Below are positions 45,754 through 58,099 of a stretch of DNA of 64,000 nucleotides, piece after piece. Source of the DNA: Cyclaneusma minus (Eukaryota; Ascomycota; Leotiomycetes; Marthamycetales; Marthamycetaceae); contig JAKZHN010000023.1 of the NCBI GenBank assembly GCA_037179335.1, positions 372,001-436,000 on the forward strand, given 5' to 3'. The position numbers and the translations under genes are program-made. Each line of letters starts with the position of its first letter. Positions within the stretch are counted from its first letter, which is position 1. Under the pieces are notes generated by a model, which saw nothing but the letters and a program-made list of their open reading frames with translations, ran no database searches and was not told the origin of the DNA.

Positions 45754-47518
45754 CTAATTAATGTTTTTTATTGGAAAATACAAACCGGCTAAAGTAAATT
45801 AAAAAGGTAGACGACCAGACCATCGTTTTTAAAGCACTAAATAGTTTAATATTTTATACTACAGCCTTTAATTTATTAAAATTAAAAACCCTATTTTCGC
45901 CTTTAAAATACCAAAGGGTAAATTTTATTCAATAATTAAAAGGCAAAAAGGCTATTAAAATTTAAAGGAAAAAAACGCCGCCGGCAATTTTTTAAATTAA
46001 TAGCTTTAATTAAAGCCCGCTTTTTTTAAAAAAAATTCAAAGTTTTTTATATTCTATTATATATTTATACCTTGCAATAGCGCTTTTAATTAAATTGCGG
46101 AAATCGCGAAAACCTTAAAAATCGCTTTTAGTTTTTATATTAACTGCTAATATAAGACTAAGCTTTGCTAAGCTAAAGTTTAAAAAAATATTTTTCGAAC
46201 AATTTACTTTGCCCTCGAAAACCCCGACGCTTTAGCCGCAAAACCGCCTTACTAACGTCTTGTATATTTTCTCTTTTGCGCCAATTAAAATCCCTTGCTA
46301 ATATATTTTTTAATTCTTTCGGCCAAAGCCTTTGCTGCCAATTTCCTTTTCTTAAAAACCCCAACACGCTTTTAGCCTTTTGCTTGGCTCCCTTACTCTT
46401 TTTTTTCCTGCGCCAGCCAAGCTTCCTCGCTGGCATATTCTTTTCTTTATATTGTTTTCGACCAAAGCTTTGGCTTTCGATTTCTTTAAAAAATTCCAAT
46501 ATTCCTTAAGCTAATACCTTTATTGCTTTAAAGCTGGCATTTTATTTATTATTTTAAAAATCAAAATATCCTGCGCTAATAAAAGCTCCCTCGCCAGCGC
46601 ATTTTTCTCTCCTCCCAATCTCACCATCCTTTTCCAAAGCCGATATAACCGCCGAAAACAAAGCTATTTGCCGCAAATATATAAACGATTATAATAGCAA
46701 TGCCCTAAATATTAGCTAATATAGTATTTAAATTAAAAAGGAGATTAATGCTTTTATTTTATACCGGATTTAATTTATAAAATATAGGAACTATATTAAT
46801 AAAGCCTTGTTTAAAGAATTTAAAAACAGCTTTAACGATTAGAAAGCCAATGCCTTTAATAAGGCAAATCATAACATTTTAAAAAATTTTAAAGACTTGT
46901 TTTATAAAGGCGAAATTTATATTGCCAAATTTAAAACTATTTACAAGGAGTTTTTAAACCTGCGAAAATAAAAAACGCTTTTCAATATTATAGCTGGCAT
47001 TTTAATTGCTTTACAATAATAATAAAATTCCTATTTGCCAACCAAAAGCTAATGATTTAAAATATTGCCAAAAACATTATTCCAGCATTTTATATTTTAA
47101 TTTACCAGCTTTTTCAAATAATATTTACACCCGCCCTTAACTCCGCCAGCTATTTTCCTTATTGCTTTGCTGCCTCGCTACCTTTTCATTTGCAGCTTTA
47201 AAATAGCTAGATTTTTGCTTTTAAAATACCAAAAAAATAACGCTTTATATTGTAATTTTCCCTTAAAGATTAAAAACCTTATTTTTGCTTTTAAAGCACC
47301 AAAGGGTGGGCTTTATATCCAATAAATAAATAAATAAAAAAACTAGGTTTTTGAATTTAATTGTTTTAGGTTTTTGAATTTAATATTTGGATATTTGGTT
47401 TTTGGTTTTTATTGATTGGCTATTAATTTCAAAGGCTTGGTATTATATATTTTAACTTTAGCTATTTCCTTGAGCATTGGAGCTATCCTTTTTTTTTATA
47501 AAAATAGAAAGCTGCCAA

Positions 47519-47708
47519 TATCGGGATAGCTTTATTATTTTTAAAATAGCTATTGGTATAGCTGCTTAATTAGCTATGCCAAGCTATTAAAATAATAATA
47601 ATAGCTTTAAAAAAGCGTTGCAACGCTTCCTTTTATATAATAATTAATAATATCACCATTTTATCCCCTATTTTGCGTACGCATTGTAAATCCCTAGTAA
47701 CCCCAATA
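47519..47708 (+). repeat. 3' LTR of the nested element
   Basis: It is the same length as the left copy (190 nt), and both contain GCGTTGCAACGCTTCCTTTT. ATATA follows at once, matching the five bases before the left LTR. Confidence 0.85.
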
Positions 47709-47713
47709 ATATA

Positions 47714-48260
47714 TTATATTTATAAAGCTTTTAAAATTATTATATTAAATCAAAAAGCATAATTTATTTCAAATTTTTAGAAAGAATTTATAAAAATATC
47801 CGGTATAGCAATTCGTTTTTTATTCGTCTATTAGCTAGAAATTAATAAATAAATCAAAATTAAAAACGCTATTTTCAATTTATAATTTATTTTTCTTATT
47901 AATTAATTCCAGAATAATTAGCGAAAATAATTGCTTTTAATAAATGCAATAATTGCAATATTATTATAAAAATCAATTGGTATAAATTCGATTAAAATAA
48001 AAATAAAATATAAGCTATATATAAGTTTTAATTAAAAAACTTTTAAATTTAAATTCCCTATATAAGCGCTAAATTTAAATAATGCAATTAAATAATAAAT
48101 TTATATTTAGCATTGCTAAAAAGGCTATAAAAATTGCCCAGCAATTATAAATAATTTAAATAAATAAACGCCGTTATATTATTAATTCTAATATTAAAAA
48201 CTATATTTATATTATAATTAAGCATTAAAAAGCTTTATAGCCCAATTAAAAATTAGCAAA
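47714..48260 (+). pseudogene. Chromovirus integrase remnant, C-terminal part
   Basis: This is the continuation of the catalytic core after the nested insertion: FISNF then KEFIKISGIAIRF, and FQNN further on, in the order expected for the D...E part of a gypsy integrase. Stops are frequent. Confidence 0.75.
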
Positions 48261-48429
48261 TAAAATAGCCAAACTCTAAAAAATCTTTAAAAAAAAGCTT
48301 TTCGTTTTAATCTATTTAAAAATATTTAAATATACCTAATATTTTATTTTAGCAAGCTATAATTAGCTGGATTAAATCCGCTTTCTAAATAAATTATAAA
48401 GCCCAAGTCAATAATAAATATTAACGGCT

Positions 48430-48600
48430 ATAAAAAATAAAATTCTTTTAAAACTTTGGATTCACAATCATTAAAACGGAAGTTTTATTATTAAATGGAT
48501 TAAAAACCACAATATAATTCCGATATTAAATAATATTCGTATAAAAATTTCAGATACGCGCTTATAAAGTTTAAAGAATTCAATAATACCAAGCCTTTAA
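48430..48600 (+). pseudogene. Chromodomain-like tail of the integrase
   Basis: LKRKFYY, a stop, MD, a stop, KPQYNSDIK and then FRYALIKFKEF follow the chromodomain layout (a Y-x-V-x-W strand, a W-x-P region and a C-terminal helix), with Trp codons turned to stops. In chromoviruses this module targets integration to heterochromatin. It is weak alone but its position after the integrase supports it. Confidence 0.5.
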
Positions 48601-48980
48601 AACAAAGGCCTTTAAAAAAATTAAATAAATAAAAAGCATATAATAAGGCATTAAAAACGGAAAATAAAGCAGTAAATCCATTAAAAGCGGATATTATTTA
48701 AATAGCTTTAATTTAAATAAATTGGAAAAAACAAGAATAAAACAAACAAGGCCTGCAAATAAGCCTTTTAGCCGGAAAAAATACTATAATGGCTTTGGGC
48801 CGTATATTTTTTATTTTGCAAATATATAATCGAATCGATTATAATTCCGATTCCATTTATATATAAAGCTTTTCAAAGCTTTTTAAACTTTCTTTTCTTT
48901 TTTATAGCAATAAACACCCATTAATAGCGTTTTCTACTCGGCCTAGTCCGGAGTGGAAGTCCAGGTCGTGATAATATTAT

Positions 48981-49792
48981 AATTGGCAATATTTATAAAA
49001 TTACTATATTGATAAAACCTATTAAAATTTCTTTTTCAATTAATTATAAACCTATTAAATATATATTTTTATTAAATTTAATTTTCTTTTTCCAAACAAA
49101 TTAAATTTATACAAAATTGTTAAATTTGCATTAGTCTAATTTAATATTATTAGATTTTTTTCCTATTGTTTTTGCAAAAATCAATATGTTTTATATATTA
49201 TTAATAGCTTTATATAAAAAATTTGGCTTATTTTATTGGCCATTAAAAATAATGCTATTCAGGCCTTTAAAAAAAAGGCTAAAATTTAATTCGAATTTTT
49301 TTTAAAGCAGCTTGTAATAATAACGCTTTTAAATTTCTTAAAGCAATTAAGTAATAAATTTATATTAAAAAAATTAAAGCGCAATTTACTATAATAGCTT
49401 TGTTTTATTAAAACAATTTTGCAAAATAAGGAATTCAGCAATTGGAAATTAATATTTAGGCTTTATTTAAAAAAACGAATTATTGTTAGAGTTTTGAAAT
49501 AAAACTGCTAATTATAATATTTACGTTCGCAATTGCATTTCCATTGGTCCAATTATTAAAAATCATTTTACCAATTCTAAAAACGCTTAAAATAATTCTT
49601 TACTTTTTATTAATAATATTAAAATATTCAAATTTTTATATGCCTTTTATTTCAATTTAAAAATTATTTCCAAAAACCAATTATATTATAAATTTATTAA
49701 TATTGGCCGCTTTAGTATTTTTATAAAATATTTTAACACTATTATTAAATAATTCAAAATTTATTTTTTTTAAATTAGAATATACGCAGTAT
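48981..49792. other. AT-rich stretch between two elements
   Basis: No motif was recognised. It may hold the end of the chromovirus or earlier debris into which the copia element inserted. Confidence 0.45.
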
Positions 49793-49985
49793 TGTTTGAC
49801 CAGCTGCAGAAAAAGCCTTGGGCACCCATGGGTAGCTATAATAGCCCATGCCCACGCAGCTGGCGCAGCGCTGTCGCTAGTGCCAAAAGCCGGAAATGGC
49901 TTTAAAAAAAGCACCGGCAATAAGCCAACTTTTCTTTTTAAAATACAATCAATAGTATATTAACGATCCCCAAATTGCATATGGA
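49793..49985 (+). repeat. 5' LTR of the copia-like element
   Basis: It starts TGTTTGACCAGCTGCAG and ends about GCATATGGA. It shares GCTGGCGCAGCGCT, AAAGCCGGAAAT, CCGGCAATAAGCC and ATTAACGATCCCC with the right copy. This copy is the less mutated at its 5' end and keeps a CATGGG...CCCATG inverted repeat. Confidence 0.8.
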
Positions 49986-51439
49986 ATTTAGTTTATTATT
50001 TATTTTTAATAAATTAATTTTAATTAGCGTTTGTTTTATTAAAAATTGCAAAATTGCAAAATTATTAAAAACAAATGCTTTTAATTGCGCAATATACTAA
50101 TTGGCTTTTTTAAAAAACGCAAAGCTTTAAAATCATTTTAATAATAAATCATTGGAATGCAAAGCCAGTTTTTATTTGTTTTATTTAAAAACCGCATTTT
50201 ATTATAGCTGTTTAATTGTTTTAAAATACACCGTTTTTATACCCCTATATTTTTCAGCCATACAATAACAATAAATTGCATTCTCTCCCGCATAGCTTTA
50301 TTTTAAAAACTCCCGCCCCCGCCAGCTTAAAGGCAAAAATATCCAGATTTAATTTATTTAAAATTATATTATTTGAATTTGCAATACCCAAATCTAAGCC
50401 ATTAAAATCAATTTCAAGCCTTTATTAGGCAAAAACTCAAAACAACCTCAGTCCTCGCCTAGTATTTAAAAACTTTTACCGCTAGGTAATATAGCTTAGT
50501 AATTGCGCAATTAATAAAATACCTTTATTTATTTATTTTTAAAATAAACTATTTTATAGCGCCCTATTAGCCTAATTTGTATAATTAGCTGCTTTAAACT
50601 CTATAATTATACCGCTAAAAAGAATCTACAAAAAATCTATATTATATTCAAATTCTTATATTTCTAAAATTAAATAAAAGCCTATTAAACGCTATAATCC
50701 AAAAAAATTAACTTAAATAATTCAAAAATACATATTAGCCCTATATTGAATCCTATATTTTTACATTAATATAGCAGAAAATTAAAAAAGAAAATAATTG
50801 GCATAGAATTATAAATATTATATGAAAACAAATTTAAAAACTAAAATTCAATATATTCAAATTGGCAAATGCAAAATCCGCCAAATGCTTAAAAGTCTTT
50901 TTATATAAAATAGCATTTTTATAAATAACACCAAAAAAAGGAATTTGGCTATTCTTTTATTTAATTTGGCAATAGAAAATAATAAACCCTAATTAATATA
51001 GCCAGCTAATTTATTAAAAGAAACCGCATAAAGGAAATTCCCCCGCAAGCCTAGCGTATTTTTAATATCATTTATAAAGGCATTATAATAATTCTCCAAA
51101 TTCTTTTTCCAAAAAAAATCCAAATTTAAAATACTTTAATGGCCAATCTTTTTTCAGCCAAAACCTTTAATAAATTTCCAAACAACCTTGAAGCAATTAA
51201 AAACTCAATTAAAAATTCAGCATTTTGAAAACGGTTTTACATTTAATTTAAATTATTAGCCAAACCACTTTTAAAAAATGCCCTAAATTAAAAAAATACA
51301 CTAGAATTCTTCAAAATTTCCTATAAAACTATTTCTAGCTATAAAATCATTTTTATATCCCGCTATATTTTTTTAAAATCCAACTATTATTTTTAAAAAC
51401 ATTATATATCACCCCCTTTTTCTTTTGTAAACCCCTTAC

Positions 51440-52450
51440 TAATACAAAAGAATAAAAGCCCAATTTTTTTAAACTTTGGCAAAAATTAAAAAAACAATTA
51501 TAAGGCTAAAAAAATTTATAAATATTGGTAAAGCATATTAGAAAAAAAACCGCTATAGCGATAAATTGTTTAATATTTTAAATGCCAAGCTTTAAAGGCT
51601 TTATAATATATATAATAAAGCTGGTATTTTGAAAACTAATTATATTATAGTCTATTTATATATATTAATTGGCAAAGCCCGAAAATATTATAATTATTTT
51701 CTAATATATAAAAACTTTATATTTAATAAAATAATTAAATTTATTAAAACAAAATTTAAAATTAAAGCCAATAAAATCAAATATTAAAATCTGTGGATTA
51801 ATATTAGCCTTTATAAAACCATTGCCAATAATTCAAGCAAATCCAAAATAAAATATCTAAATTTAATATTAAATAAGTTTTAGAAAATCCAGCCAAATTT
51901 TAATTTTAAATACCAATTAAATAAAGCCATCAAAAATCAATTTTATAAAGGCATTTGAAAAATTCCAAATTATAAATGAATTTTATTAAATTTATAGCCA
52001 GACTATAATACTTTGGCAATTTAAATCCATTTCGCTATTTTCAATAAAATGAAAATTAATAACTTCTTTGCAAATCAATTTAACACTTATATTTACTCCA
52101 AATCCTACAAATATAGTCCAAAATCCTTCAGCCACTTTTTTTATATTACAGCTTTGTTATTTTAATTTCAATACTCCTAAAATAATAACAAAATTAATAA
52201 AAAATTAAATTATTTAAGCATAATTTTAGCAAATCAATTTTATATTTATTATATTAATAGAAAAATATATAATAGAAAATATAAAAGCAAATTTAAAAAA
52301 GAAGTTAAATAGAAATTATACTATGTTTATAGCAAGCCAAATTATATTTCTATTAAATATTTTAAAAATAAATAAAAGAAATATTAAAAAAAAGAGGCAA
52401 AAAAAGAAAAAAAGCCTTTTAATAAAATGCATTACCATATTTTTCTATAT
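51440..52450 (+). pseudogene. Copia-like gag remnant with a destroyed zinc knuckle
   Basis: LFNILNAKL, then GILKTNYIIVYLYILIGKARKYYN and NKIIKFIKTKFKI fit the gag region of fungal copia-type elements. Near 52315-52360 a knuckle-like segment reads YYVYSKPNY where a C-x2-C box is expected: the Cys codons are now Tyr and a Gly is Ser, all G-to-A. Confidence 0.65.
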
Positions 52451-53519
52451 AAAATTAAAAAAGCAAAATTATAAAAAAGATAGTTTTAATAATTCATAAT
52501 TAGCGGAAAATATTATATATTTTATGAAAATTATACAGTTTTTTTAAGCCATTTAATTATTCAATTTCAAAAACAAAAAACGCTTTTATTTAAAATTTAA
52601 ACATTTTAATTCACTATATTTATTTATAATTGGAATTGGTATTTTAAATGGCCAAGCTATTATAAACACCTTTGCAAATATGCAAATAGCTTATTTATCT
52701 ATTAGAATATTTTTATTTAATCCGTTTTATTTAAAAAATCCTATTTCAATTGCAAAGATTTTCATTATTTATAGCCGCTATATTAAGGTAATTTTTAAAG
52801 CATTTTTTTAAATGGCGATACTGCCAAAATATTATTTAACGGCATTAGCCAATTCAAAATTTTGCAACCAATTATTTTTAGCCTAAAGCTTAAATTTATT
52901 TTAAAAGGCATTTTTGGCATTTGATTTAAAAATAATAGCCTAAGCAAGCTATTAAATATAATTAATATTTAAATGCCATTTAAAATAATTTCTTCTATTA
53001 TAATAAATAATAATACCCCTATATTTCTTTTTATATAATATAAAATAAATAAATATCTATTATAATAATATAAAAAATACTATAATTTAAAACAATCTTA
53101 AAATGGCTATATTTATTAAATAGGGCTACCTGTAATTTTTATTTATTTTAGCCAAATTTAATAATAACAAAGAAATTATTAAATGTTTAGTAAAAATTAA
53201 ATTAAAAACACTCCATAAAAATTAAAGCTACACTATTGTAAATAAAATGCAGAATTTTCTATTTAATGCGTATAAAAACTTTAAAATAAAAGCTTTAAAA
53301 CAAATTATTAAATACTGCTATTAATATTAAATTAATAGCAAATTTCCAATACGCTTTAAATTTAATATTGGTAAAAAAATTGAATTTAATGCTAAAATTT
53401 TAATAAATATTTTTCAATAAAAAGGCCATTATATTATTTATATTATAAATACATCTATTAAATTGTAAATAGCAAAAATTATACAATTCTAATATATAAA
53501 AATAATTTAGCAGGCTATT

Positions 53520-53850
53520 AAACTATATTAAATTCATATTTATTTGGGCCCATTTAGTTTTTTAATTGCAAATGCCGGTATAAACTTTATTAATAAAAAA
53601 TTCCAAGCCCAAATTGCCTTTAAAAAAGCTTAAACAAAACTTATACCAATAGAAGCCTATGAAAGCATTAAATAAAACAAGCGCTATTATATAATTTTTA
53701 AAAAAGCTATTAAAATCATTTTAAATAACCTGCTAAATATCCCAATTAAAATTATTCTGCAAATAGCAATTAAAATTACAAATAATATAGCTAAATTAAA
53801 TAGCCTTATTTTTATTTTTATTTATTTTTAATGCTTATTTTAAATTTATT
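53520..53850 (+). pseudogene. Copia-like integrase remnant
   Basis: LIANAGINFINKKFQAQ, PIEAYESIK, NKRYYIIFKKAIKII and IKIILQIAIKITNN are in the register expected for the catalytic core of a copia integrase, including the segment holding the second Asp and the Glu (VEAHWSIG-type). Acidic residues are replaced by Asn or Lys. Confidence 0.65.
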
Positions 53851-54899
53851 TATAAATTAACACTATTTCTTTTAATAATTAAAAAGGCAAAAACCATTAA
53901 AAAAGCAATAGTTAAAATGAAAAATATATATTTTTAAAAAATAATAGCCAGCGCCCTAGCTATAAAAAACAGTTTTAAATATTATAAAAATTGTAAATCT
54001 AGAAATTGAATTAATAATGTTTATATATAAAAAAAACAAAAAATAAAACGGCCTATAGAAAATAAAGTAAAAACGAAAATTAAATTATAATAGTAAAAAT
54101 TAATAAACGAAAAATAAATTTTAAATCCATTTATATTAAGCTATAATATATAAACAAAAATGCCTTTTATAATTTATTTTTAAATTGGCCTGCGCTTATA
54201 GCGCTAAATAGGCCTATGCCTATAACGCCAAATAAGCCAATTTTTATAGCGCCATTTATAATATTAAATATTCCATTATTCATTATATTAATTATACTAT
54301 AATTTAAAGCATTATTTAAATTAAAACCAAAATTTTTAATATTTTAGCCAAATTCTTGTTTAAATGAGCCAAAATACTAATTTAAATTAAAATTAGAATT
54401 TAAATTTAAATGTAATTTTCCAACGCCTAAAACAAAACGACCTTTAGGCAGCAAAACCAATCCCAAAAATATTCAAAAGCCAAAAAAGCTATAAAAATAA
54501 TAAAGAATTCCAAAACCAATAAATAATAAATTAAATATATAAAAATATTTAATTAAAAGAAATTCTAGCTATAATTGAAATTTAAATAATTTAAATTTAA
54601 ATTTTTTAAAAAAAACATATATTTGTATATTGCAAAAAATAATTCTAAACTTTAATAGCATTTCTTTTTTTTTTAAAAAAAAAGCTTAATATATAGCTAT
54701 ATTTATAGCTAAAACAAAAGAAAAATCACTATTAAAGGCAAATTATTTAAACTATCAAACCAGGCAAAAATAAATAGCTTTATAGCTATAAATGTCTTTA
54801 AATTTATCCTGTTTAATTTTTAAATTTATAGCAAAAAACAAATATTTAAAATAAAAGTAATTAAAGAAATTAAAAACAAAGCCATATTTACACTATATA

Positions 54900-55620
54900 A
54901 AAAATAAAAACTAGTAATGCAAAAATACAGTAATGCTGGCAAACAATTTATTCTAATTAAATTTCCAATAATTTAACGCTATATTTAAAAAATCATTATT
55001 TGCTTAGCATTTATTTTTATTTTTCAATATAAATAGCTATTACTTTTAAAAAACATTATATAAATTATATAAAAAAATTATTATTATCTGCTTAAAAACA
55101 TAAAAAACGAATTTCTTTTTGGCATTATTATTTATTTTTAAAGCTATTTTATAGCTTCGCTAAAACCGGCCTTTATTAATTTATTATTTATTTAAAGCAT
55201 TATATTAAAAAACTCTATATAAAAATATACATATTTAATTTTTATTTTATAATTTCCAATCTAGATTTTAAAAATCCAAATTTGCAAATAATAATAGCAT
55301 TTTAAATAAATAATACTTTAATTCCAGCCATTTAAAAATAATTAAATTTTAAAACACAAAAGCTTTAAAATACCAAATTCAAAGGCAAATTTAAAACTCA
55401 GCTAATAAAAAACACTTTATTAATATTTAATAGCTGCATTTTACATTTTAAATGAAATAATTAAAGCATAATTCTAAATAAAACAATTAGGCTAATAAAA
55501 TCAATTTTATAAATCCCATAGTTTTTAATATAAAAGCCCATTATATTCAAAGAAAAGCCAAGGCAGTTTTTTTTTAAAAATATATTAGCCAAAATCAGCA
55601 TTTAATTTTTCAATTGCAAT
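54900..55620 (+). pseudogene. Copia-like reverse transcriptase remnant
   Basis: Near the C-terminal end, INNTLI at 55306-55320 occupies the TDD box position, with both Asp codons read as AAT (55309-55314) and the preceding Gln as a stop. IFNSCILHF and SIILN follow, as in the connection to RNase H. Upstream RT blocks are too decayed to place confidently. Confidence 0.55.
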
Positions 55621-56348
55621 TTAGCATTAAAACCCTATTAAATAAAGTATAAAAATCCTAAATAAAAAACTATAATAAATAATAAATAATTTTAATTAAA
55701 AATTGATTTACATTTTCCTAGACCTTTTTATAGCCAAGCTATTTATTTCTATAAACGGATTATTTGCTAATAATAAAAATTTATTCTTCCAATTAAATTA
55801 TTTAATTATTTTAGCAAATAAATCCTTAAATATTCTAGCGGATATATTTAAATTTAAAAGCAATATTTTTTATTAAAGCAGCATTAAATTAAAAAAAATC
55901 ACTAAAAGCATTTTAGCTTTTAAAATTTTAATTAACTCCATTTTTAATTTAATTATTCTTTAATTAAATATGCCTAATATATCTATTATGATTTATATAA
56001 ATAGCTATAGCCTTGATAAATATTTAATTAAACTAGAAATAACTATAGAAAAGCGCTTAATAATAAATATTTTGCATTTAAAGCAAAGCTATAAAAAAAG
56101 AATTAAGTAAATTAAATAAATTAATAGCAAAAATAACCCAGCAAATGCCTTTATTAAAATTGCTTTTAATAAAGCCTTGAACAGATTAATAAATATAAAT
56201 AAAGCTATTATTAAAAAAAAAGGAGTAGCTTTAAAAAAAGCCTAGTTTTTGGAAAATCATAATAGAAAAAACACTTTAAAGCCATTATTTAATTAAATAC
56301 CAATATTAGCAGCTGGCCAGTTTTTATTATAAACTAAAAAGCTTCCAA

Positions 56349-56539
56349 TATTTAACCAATTGCAGCAAAAGCTTTAAATATCCATAAATGGCTATAATGG
56401 CCCATGCCTATATAGCTGGCGCAGCGCTATCGCTAGCGCTAAAAGCCGGAAATAGCTTTAAAAAAAACGCCGGCAATAAGCCAGCCTTTTTTTCTAACAC
56501 AATTAATAATATATTAACGATCCCCGAATCGCATGTGCA
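56349..56539 (+). repeat. 3' LTR of the copia-like element
   Basis: It starts TATTTAACCAATTGCAG (TG to TA and G to A relative to the left copy) and ends GCATGTGCA. Small indels distinguish it from the left LTR in the AT-rich middle; other differences are mainly transitions. Confidence 0.8.
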
Positions 56540-57185
56540 ATTTATTTCACCGTTTACCTTTAGTAAACCAATAATTATATAAATAAAATTAAAATTTGAA
56601 AATTAAAATTAGGATTAAAATTTAATTTAAAAATTCAAAATACTTTAAATAATTAAAATACAATAATTATATAAAAACAGCAAAATGTTATAAAAAAAAT
56701 TAATGCTAAAAATTTAAATACCAATATTGCAAAAAAATCAAAACCTATTAATAATAAATTTAATTTCTCGCTATAATATATATTAGACAATTTAATATAG
56801 TATAGTATGTTAAAATTACTATAATATAGTATATTGAAAAACCTATAATTTAATATATTTGGCATAGCGGAAAGTTTATTAATTTTTAGCGCATTATAAA
56901 CGTTTTAGTATAGTATATTAAAAACGCTATAGCATAATTCATTAAATAGGCCAATTTTCGATGCGCCGAAAATACTATAAAACAGCATATTGGCTATAAT
57001 TAAAAATATACTAATATTTATACCAATTTTTGCAATAATGGATATATTTGCGCTAATTCCTTTATTTTTTGCTAATTTTGCAAATGAATTTAATGCTTTA
57101 AATTAATTAAATTCCAAGTTTAAAAAACAATTAAAGCCTAATAGAAAATTAAAAACACTGCTATTAAGGAAAAGGGCGTTTAATT
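56540..57185. other. AT-rich stretch between two elements
   Basis: TATAATATAGTATATTA-type runs occur and no motif was recognised. It may be debris of the element whose other part lies right of 62273. Confidence 0.45.
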
Positions 57186-57373
57186 TGGTATAACCTGATA
57201 TAAAATACTGGTTATAAAAGTGAATAGAGTATTATATTAATTGCCTAAAATTTTAAATTAAAAGCGTTTTCAAATTGTAAATATTTAATTTATAAAAAAC
57301 GCTAATCCCGTTCTAGCTAAGCGGAGTACCACGTGATTATTTTTATAATAGCCATTACATTTATTTTTTAATA
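57186..57373 (-). repeat. 3' LTR (minus strand) of the 5.1-kb copia-like element
   Basis: It aligns without gaps to 62086-62273. A block CGCTAATCCCGTTCTAGCTAA is conserved. Differences are nearly all C/T or G/A, with one transversion visible (AAGCGG versus AATCGG). Confidence 0.85.
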
Positions 57374-58099
57374 TTTTTTATAAAGACTATTTTATAAATT
57401 TATATGATTATTTTCAATAGTTTTATAAATTTTATAAATTTAAGTTTTTGCAATAGCTTAGTTGATTTATTAGCCATTATTTTATTTATTAATATATATT
57501 TAATAGTAAGCCTTTTTGTTTTTGAATTTTCAATAAAATAATAGAAAATATTTATATGCTTTGATTTTTTTTAAATTTTGGGGTTTTTAATTAGCCATAG
57601 AAATTTAATATTGTTTTTAAATATGCAAATATCATTCGGGTTTTATTTAATATATTATAAATAATTTAAATTTTGAAAAATTTGGGCTAGCTATTAATTT
57701 TGCTTAATATAAACTAAAAAAGCAATATATTTGGATTTGGTAAATAAAGTAATTACGGAGTTTTGCTTTTTGCTGGCCTATAAAATTAATTTATTATAAA
57801 ATATAGCTATATTTTTAAAAATGCTAATTTGGTTAATTTTATTATTGGCTTAATTAAAATTGGAGTAAATACTAATTTTAAATTCTTTTAAACCTATAAT
57901 ATATTTTGTAATTTATAATAATATTATTTTTTTATTAAATTTTTCAATATTTTATTATAATACTTTAATAAATTAGCTATATATTGCGCTAATTATTTTA
58001 AAGCAAAGGCTATATTTAATTTAATAAATATTATAGCAAATATAAAATTGCTTACTATTTTTTAATATTTTTTAATATTAATTTAAATATTATGAAAAA

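Larger units (their letters stand above)
45564..47708 (+). mobile_element. Small LTR retroelement (2,145 bp) nested in the integrase
   Basis: Two 190-nt LTRs (45564-45753 and 47519-47708) both begin TATCGGGATAGC and end CCCAATA; TG...CA ends would decay to TA...TA by RIP. ATATA flanks both sides (45559-45563 and 47709-47713), a perfect 5-bp target-site duplication, and the integrase frame resumes right after it. The 1,765-nt interior is too short for a full pol gene. A gag-like stretch on the plus strand (FKNSFND, AFNKANHN, YIAKFKTIYKEFLNLRK near 46.82-46.97 kb) suggests a non-autonomous, gag-bearing element. The interior around 46.2-46.6 kb is less AT-rich than its surroundings. Orientation is inferred from the gag-like stretch. 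Confidence 0.85.
41500..48980 (+). mobile_element. Dead Ty3/gypsy chromovirus, interrupted by a second element
   Basis: The order on the plus strand is gag, protease, reverse transcriptase, RNase H, integrase and a chromodomain-like tail, which is the Ty3/gypsy (Metaviridae) chromovirus order. All domains are crossed by stops. A 2,145-bp LTR element sits inside the integrase. Outer boundaries are approximate because I could not pair LTRs for this element. The right end is near a surviving GC island around 48925-48975. The mutational pattern (W to stop, D to N, G to S or K) is G-to-A on the sense strand with some C-to-T. Confidence 0.8.
49793..56539 (+). mobile_element. Dead Ty1/copia-like element, 6.7 kb
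   Basis: Two related LTRs (49793-49985 and 56349-56539) flank plus-strand remnants in the order gag (about 51.45-52.45 kb), integrase (53.5-53.85 kb), reverse transcriptase (to about 55.5 kb) and RNase H. Integrase before RT is the Ty1/copia order. About 1.4 kb separates the 5' LTR from the gag remnant, longer than a usual leader, so part may be an insertion or unrecognised gag. A target-site duplication was not found: the flanks read AGTAT on the left and ATTTA on the right. Confidence 0.75.

Noticed and set aside
46173..46499. 108-codon minus-strand Lys/Arg-rich open frame in the nested element
   Set aside because: The frame on the other strand is equally open (46276-46509). No family is recognised. 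The region is just the less AT-rich part of the element, and the gag-like stretch downstream is on the plus strand.
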